A stretch of DNA of 15,516 bases from DAOUBP01 sp034432655 (GTDB lineage Bacteria; Chloroflexota; Anaerolineae; CG2-30-64-16), in the NCBI GenBank assembly GCA_034432655.1, contig DAOUBP010000077.1, forward strand, positions 1-15,516, given 5' to 3'. The notes under the pieces were generated by a model. It was not told where the DNA came from, ran no database searches, and was given only the letters and a program-made list of their open reading frames with translations. This document shows, one piece after another, positions 12,285-15,516 of the stretch. Within the stretch, counting starts at the first letter, position 1, and each line of letters begins with the position of its first letter. The position numbers were made by a program, and so were the translations under genes.

Positions 12285-13895
12285 TCACGGCTGCGGCGGC
12301 GGACCGCTGCCGGGCGGGATCGTCTCGCCGTCGGGCACGGCGCGCAAGTCCTCGCACGAGACCCACGTGACCACGTCGCTCCAGCGGTAGCCCTCGGCCG
12401 TGAGGGTCGGGATGTCCCGGATCCAGCGCTTCTGGCCGTTCTCCAACAGGTAGATGTGCGGGCTGCGGTCGCATTTGAGCAGGATGGGATCTGCCCGCTC
12501 GTAGAGGATGTACTGGATGCTCTCCGGCAGGCCGGTCACATCGGCCGGCGCGCCGCGGAAGAGCCAGGGCGGCGCCAGCAGGCCGATGAGAGACCAGGCC
12601 AGGTAGAGGGCGATGCCGACGGCGAACGCCTGCCGCATGGCCCCTAGCCAGCGCGCTCGCCCCGCCCGGGCCTGCCCGATCAGCACGACCGCCAGCAGGA
12701 TGATGTTGACCACGTTCCAGCCGATAAAGAGCAGGCGGTTGGGCGTGAGGCGGCCGTTGGCGGTGCGATAGAGGATCGCGGCCAGCGCATAGAGGCCAAC
12801 CAGCAATGTAAGCCCGGCCAGGGCCATGACCCCGCGGCGCAGCCAGGTCTGCGCCCGCTCGCTCAGCTCGGCCCCATGCACCGGCGTGGCGCCGATCAGC
12901 AGGGCCACGACCGCGAAGAGCAGCCCGCTGAAGACCATCAGCACATCGCGGTTCTCGAACGGCTCGCGCCAGCGGAACGGGATGAAGCCCAGGTAGACGA
13001 CCAGCACCGCCACCGCCAACGGCAGCAGCAGGCGCAGCAGCAGCGCCACCAGCTTGCTCAGCCCCTCGTCGAAGGACTGCTCCTGCGGCGTTGCGGCGGG
13101 ATCGTAGACCAGCGCGACCGCGATGATCGCGATCAGCCCGCCGCCGCCCGCGGCAAAGAGCCGCACGGCCCAGTCGGGCGGCTGGATGCCCAGCGCGTTG
13201 AACAGCCCGAAGGTGATCGCGGTGAACAGCCCGCCGGCGATCGCCAGCAGCCCGCCGACCACGGCCGCTTCCAGCGACTTAACCAGGAACGCGAAGCGCC
13301 CCTCCCGGCTATCCTCGCGCGCCAGCGCGACCAGCCCGACCCCGGCCCAGGCCAGCAGGCCCAGGTGCAGCGCCATCAGGCCCAGGTACTGCTCCTGGAA
13401 CAACCGCGGCCACATGCGGGGGAAGAGGAGGAGCACGTAGGCTGCGCCCGCAGCCAGCCCCAACGCGACGGCCACCGCGCGGCCCGGTCGCCGCTTGCCC
13501 ACCAGGGTCAGGAACAGGGAGATGAGCACGGCGCTGATCGGCGCGGCCAACAGCAGCACGGCCGGAAAGAGGCTGTAATCCTGGCCGTTCAGCGGGTTGG
13601 TGAACCGGATGGTGAAGCGCTGATCGTCGGACAGCAGCCACAGCAGCAGCCCGTTGAGCGCGGCCAGCGGCAGCGCCCAGCCCCAGGCGACGACCCGTTT
13701 CTTGGCCGCCGCAGCCGCGTGGATCAGCCGGTAGTGCCAGGCCGCCAGCAGCAGGTTGTCGGGGGAGGCGGCGTACGTGGCCTCGACCGCCTCGGCAAAG
13801 GCCGCCTGTTCGCCGGCCCGCACGGCCTGCTGATAGGTCTGCTCCAGCGCTTCGGGGTTCTCGGCAAGTTGTTGGATGGTTGGTAGATAGGACAT
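12285..13895 (-). CDS. polytopic membrane protein, DUF4153-like, with C-terminal ENGQKRW module
   Basis: A 536-residue protein with a soluble helical N-terminus (1-60, TPR-like: NPEALEQTYQQAVRAGEQAAFAEA), about 11 hydrophobic segments (roughly 68-88, 108-132, 140-158, 168-192, 208-233, 244-264, 282-304, 316-336, 352-374, 386-407, 420-440), and a soluble tail. LTPNRLLF (383-390) and the preceding FRWREPFENRD resemble DUF4153 membrane proteins; function unknown. The tail (about 466-523: IYLLENGQKRWIRDIPTL, GYRWSDV) is a module I know from secreted proteins of Chloroflexota and Actinobacteria, usually outside the membrane. The ATG at 13895 has GGAG eight bases upstream (13904-13907); longer frames lack a supported start. 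It follows the secreted protein gene by 89 bp. No link to the catabolic genes is apparent. Confidence 0.85.
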   Translation of the reverse strand: MSYLPTIQQLAENPEALEQTYQQAVRAGEQAAFAEAVEATYAASPDNLLLAAWHYRLIHAAAAAKKRVVAWGWALPLAALNGLLLWLLSDDQRFTIRFTNPLNGQDYSLFPAVLLLAAPISAVLISLFLTLVGKRRPGRAVAVALGLAAGAAYVLLLFPRMWPRLFQEQYLGLMALHLGLLAWAGVGLVALAREDSREGRFAFLVKSLEAAVVGGLLAIAGGLFTAITFGLFNALGIQPPDWAVRLFAAGGGGLIAIIAVALVYDPAATPQEQSFDEGLSKLVALLLRLLLPLAVAVLVVYLGFIPFRWREPFENRDVLMVFSGLLFAVVALLIGATPVHGAELSERAQTWLRRGVMALAGLTLLVGLYALAAILYRTANGRLTPNRLLFIGWNVVNIILLAVVLIGQARAGRARWLGAMRQAFAVGIALYLAWSLIGLLAPPWLFRGAPADVTGLPESIQYILYERADPILLKCDRSPHIYLLENGQKRWIRDIPTLTAEGYRWSDVVTWVSCEDLRAVPDGETIPPGSGPPPQP

Positions 13896-13984
13896 ACCGT
13901 AATCTCCGGGGACTATCGCGAGCAGATCTTCGCACAATCCGGCTCTGGTAATGGAATGAACGATTTCCTCTATGCCAGGCTTGC

Positions 13985-15142
13985 TTACTCGTCCTTCTTC
14001 GGCGCAATCTCGAATTCCCACGGGCCTTCGACAATACGACTGTAGGCATCGCGGACCTGGCGATGCGCCATCTCTTTCGTCATGCCTCCGGGCATTTTGA
14101 CGATCTCTGGAAGCGTGACCCCGTTCTTCGTCTGGCACTGTACCTCAATGCCCGTCTGTTGCTCGACCAAACGTTGATGTACCTGTGCGCATCTGGCAGG
14201 GTCGCCAACCTCGCCTTCCGACGGTGGTACAACTAACCGCTCGATGCGCAGATGAAGTGGCAAGGCGCCCGCACCGCCCCGGTACACGAATGGAAAGGTG
14301 AAGCGATAACAGTGATGGCTACTCTCGAACGTCAGAGGATTCTCAGTGTCGAGCATCTCCCAGCCGAAATCCAGCCCTTGCATAGCGCCCTGCGCCAGAC
14401 TGACCTGGGGTTGCCAGTCGCCCGCGTCCGGCAAATCCAGACATAGCTCCGCCTTTATCATGGAGTGAGCGATCTCCACGCGGCGCAGCACGGCTTTGCG
14501 CCCATTGTTCTCAGCCTGCTGCGGCTCGGTAATGGTTAGATTATCCTGGGCGGCAACGGAAAACTTGAGCACATGTGTCTCCAGTTGCGCATCAGGCAGT
14601 GATGCTTCATCATCGAGGACATTGCGCACAGGGGCTCCCGGTCCCTCAAACGTAGTAACGCTTCCATCTGGTAAGACATGGGCCTTCAAGTCAATCACTA
14701 CCTGCAAAGTGAGAGCGATCTGCGAGCCGAGGTCGGCTGATGTGTGTTGGAAGAAATCCTGGACGACCCTGTACGTGCCGGCCGCAGTCCGCTCACAGAT
14801 CAAGCGTGTGCCATCTGTGCCGAATTTGCGGCCCTGGCTATCCACCAAGAGTGTCCTGCGAATGGGACACGTCCACATCGGAACGCCACGCGGTTCTTCA
14901 GATACGGCCGTCAGGGTATATTCAACAGTCATCCGATCGGCATCAAGGTAGGCCCACTCGACATAGACTTCAGTCGGCCCGACAGAGGACAGCTGCACTT
15001 GCGTTTGTCCTTCAGCGGGTGTCAGGCCCAAGTCACCGGCACGCGCATGCCGACTGATGAAGAAACCACGGCCCACCAAGAGACACACGGCTATGAAAGC
15101 GATCGTCATCAAAGTCAGGTGTTTGTGAAATAGCGTTGGCAC
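13985..15142 (-). CDS. secreted or membrane-anchored protein of unknown function
   Basis: This 385-residue protein has a basic N-terminus and one hydrophobic stretch (about 10-29, LTLMTIAFIAVCLLVGRGFF), consistent with a signal peptide or single anchor; there is no lipobox. The remainder is beta-rich with extended strands (QVQLSSVGPTEVYVEWAYLD, MTVEYTLTAV, ALTLQVVIDL, YRFTFPFVYR), suggesting one or two immunoglobulin-like domains reminiscent of DUF4179/DUF5643-type extracellular domains. I do not recognise the family. A Cys-containing linker and a charged C-terminus follow. The start is a GTG at 15142, supported by AGGAG eight bases upstream. It probably forms a unit with the membrane protein downstream. 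Confidence 0.8.
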   Translation of the reverse strand: MPTLFHKHLTLMTIAFIAVCLLVGRGFFISRHARAGDLGLTPAEGQTQVQLSSVGPTEVYVEWAYLDADRMTVEYTLTAVSEEPRGVPMWTCPIRRTLLVDSQGRKFGTDGTRLICERTAAGTYRVVQDFFQHTSADLGSQIALTLQVVIDLKAHVLPDGSVTTFEGPGAPVRNVLDDEASLPDAQLETHVLKFSVAAQDNLTITEPQQAENNGRKAVLRRVEIAHSMIKAELCLDLPDAGDWQPQVSLAQGAMQGLDFGWEMLDTENPLTFESSHHCYRFTFPFVYRGGAGALPLHLRIERLVVPPSEGEVGDPARCAQVHQRLVEQQTGIEVQCQTKNGVTLPEIVKMPGGMTKEMAHRQVRDAYSRIVEGPWEFEIAPKKDE

Positions 15143-15150
15143 GACGAACG

Positions 15151-15155
15151 CTCCT
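15151..15155 (-). promoter_or_regulatory. Shine-Dalgarno deciding the GTG start at 15142
   Basis: AGGAG on the minus strand lies eight bases before GTG (15142-15140). The nearest in-frame ATG (15109) would cut into the hydrophobic segment and has no comparable site. Confidence 0.65.
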
Positions 15156-15362
15156 ATCCCTTAAATGTTCTTGTCCGAGGTATATTCGGGAGACTACCTG
15201 TAAGCCTCAGTTACAAGGACTCCAACTTGAATAGACATTAAGAGATTGACCGGCTGGGCCCATGCCTCCATAGGCACATTTAGTATCGGTCACCCCGTTG
15301 ACCATAGGCGTCCAAATGCCTCCCCAACTAGTGGGTCATGTGGTTTGCTTGTGGCCATTCCA

Positions 15363-15412
15363 GCCCGCTTGAGCGGGCGTCGTTCGGTAGCCCGGCGACT
15401 TCATCGCCGGGC
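15363..15412. repeat. two adjacent GC hairpins
   Basis: GCCCGCT-TG-AGCGGGC (15363-15378) is followed by GCCCGGCGA-CTTCA-TCGCCGGGC (15390-15412), a perfect 9-bp stem. GCCCGGCGA...TCGCCGGGC is a recurring intergenic motif in GC-rich genomes. No T-tract follows on either strand, so terminator function is uncertain. Confidence 0.75.
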
Positions 15413-15516
15413 GATCCTGGCCGCCACCGGCCACCCGTCACCCGTCGCGTGCGCGGTCACGCCGGCCCGCTCACCGGATTTCCCGATGGCGCGCTCATTC
15501 TATCCCGGTCGCGACC

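Larger units (their letters stand above)
15143..15516. other. 374-bp non-coding right end
   Basis: No gene is supported here. It contains an inverted repeat TGTAA-N7-TTACA (15199-15215), hairpins GACCG (15248-15252)/CGGTC (15287-15291) with TGCCT-CCAT-AGGCA (15263-15276) inside, GGTCA-N6-TGACC (15288-15303), and two stronger hairpins described separately. No clear promoter for the gene starting at 15142 was found. Confidence 0.7.

Noticed and set aside
13896..14138. N-terminal extension of the DUF4153-like protein
   Set aside because: It overlaps the upstream gene and has no supported start; the ATG at 13895 has GGAG at good spacing.
1..15516. tRNA or rRNA genes, integrase or transposase genes
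   Set aside because: None was recognised by eye on either strand; only non-coding repeat elements were seen.

Overview
This is a GC-rich bacterial window in which every gene I can support lies on the minus strand. Gene style, short palindromic and heptameric intergenic repeats, and a surface-type ENGQKRW module suggest a Chloroflexota bacterium (Anaerolineae/Caldilineae-like). This is an inference without any taxonomic marker, so treat it as moderate at best.

Layout in transcription order (right to left). (1) 15142-12285: a secreted or membrane-anchored protein of unknown function, then a polytopic DUF4153-like membrane protein with an extracytoplasmic ENGQKRW module; these look unrelated to the rest. 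(2) 12284-11871: an intergenic stretch with a dispersed inverted repeat and a 105-bp-spaced direct repeat. (3) 11870-8740: two tandem COG2159 amidohydrolase/decarboxylase paralogs and a UbiD (prenylated-FMN) decarboxylase, tightly packed. (4) 8739-8523: a MITE-like inverted repeat, then a near-consensus sigma-70 promoter (TTGACA-N17-TATCAT) with palindromes inside and just downstream of it. (5) 8522-5218: a ThiS/MoaD-like sulfur carrier ending in Gly-Gly, an aldehyde:ferredoxin oxidoreductase (tungsten/molybdenum enzyme) and a YgeW-like knotted carbamoyltransferase. (6) 5146-3473: a D-2-hydroxyacid dehydrogenase homologue and an XRE-cupin regulator. (7) 3356-1: a COG0402 aminohydrolase, a YgeY-type M20 hydrolase, and a dihydropyrimidinase/hydantoinase whose reading frame runs into a 12-bp tandem repeat at the window edge.

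Taken together, YgeW-like, YgeY, COG0402 (SsnA/deaminase type) and hydantoinase genes resemble the enterobacterial/clostridial yge-ssnA-hyuA set linked to anaerobic purine and heterocycle breakdown. Here the usual selenium-dependent molybdenum hydroxylase is not visible. Instead there is an AOR with its own MoaD-like protein, plus UbiD and COG2159 enzymes. My inference is a variant catabolic pathway for an N-heterocycle or carbamoyl compound: redox step by AOR, decarboxylation by UbiD and/or the amidohydrolases, ring opening by the hydantoinase, hydrolysis by YgeY and the deaminase, and carbamoyl-phosphate recovery by the transcarbamoylase. The substrate is unknown. Two members carry substitutions at residues normally needed for catalysis: the second COG2159 paralog and the dehydrogenase.
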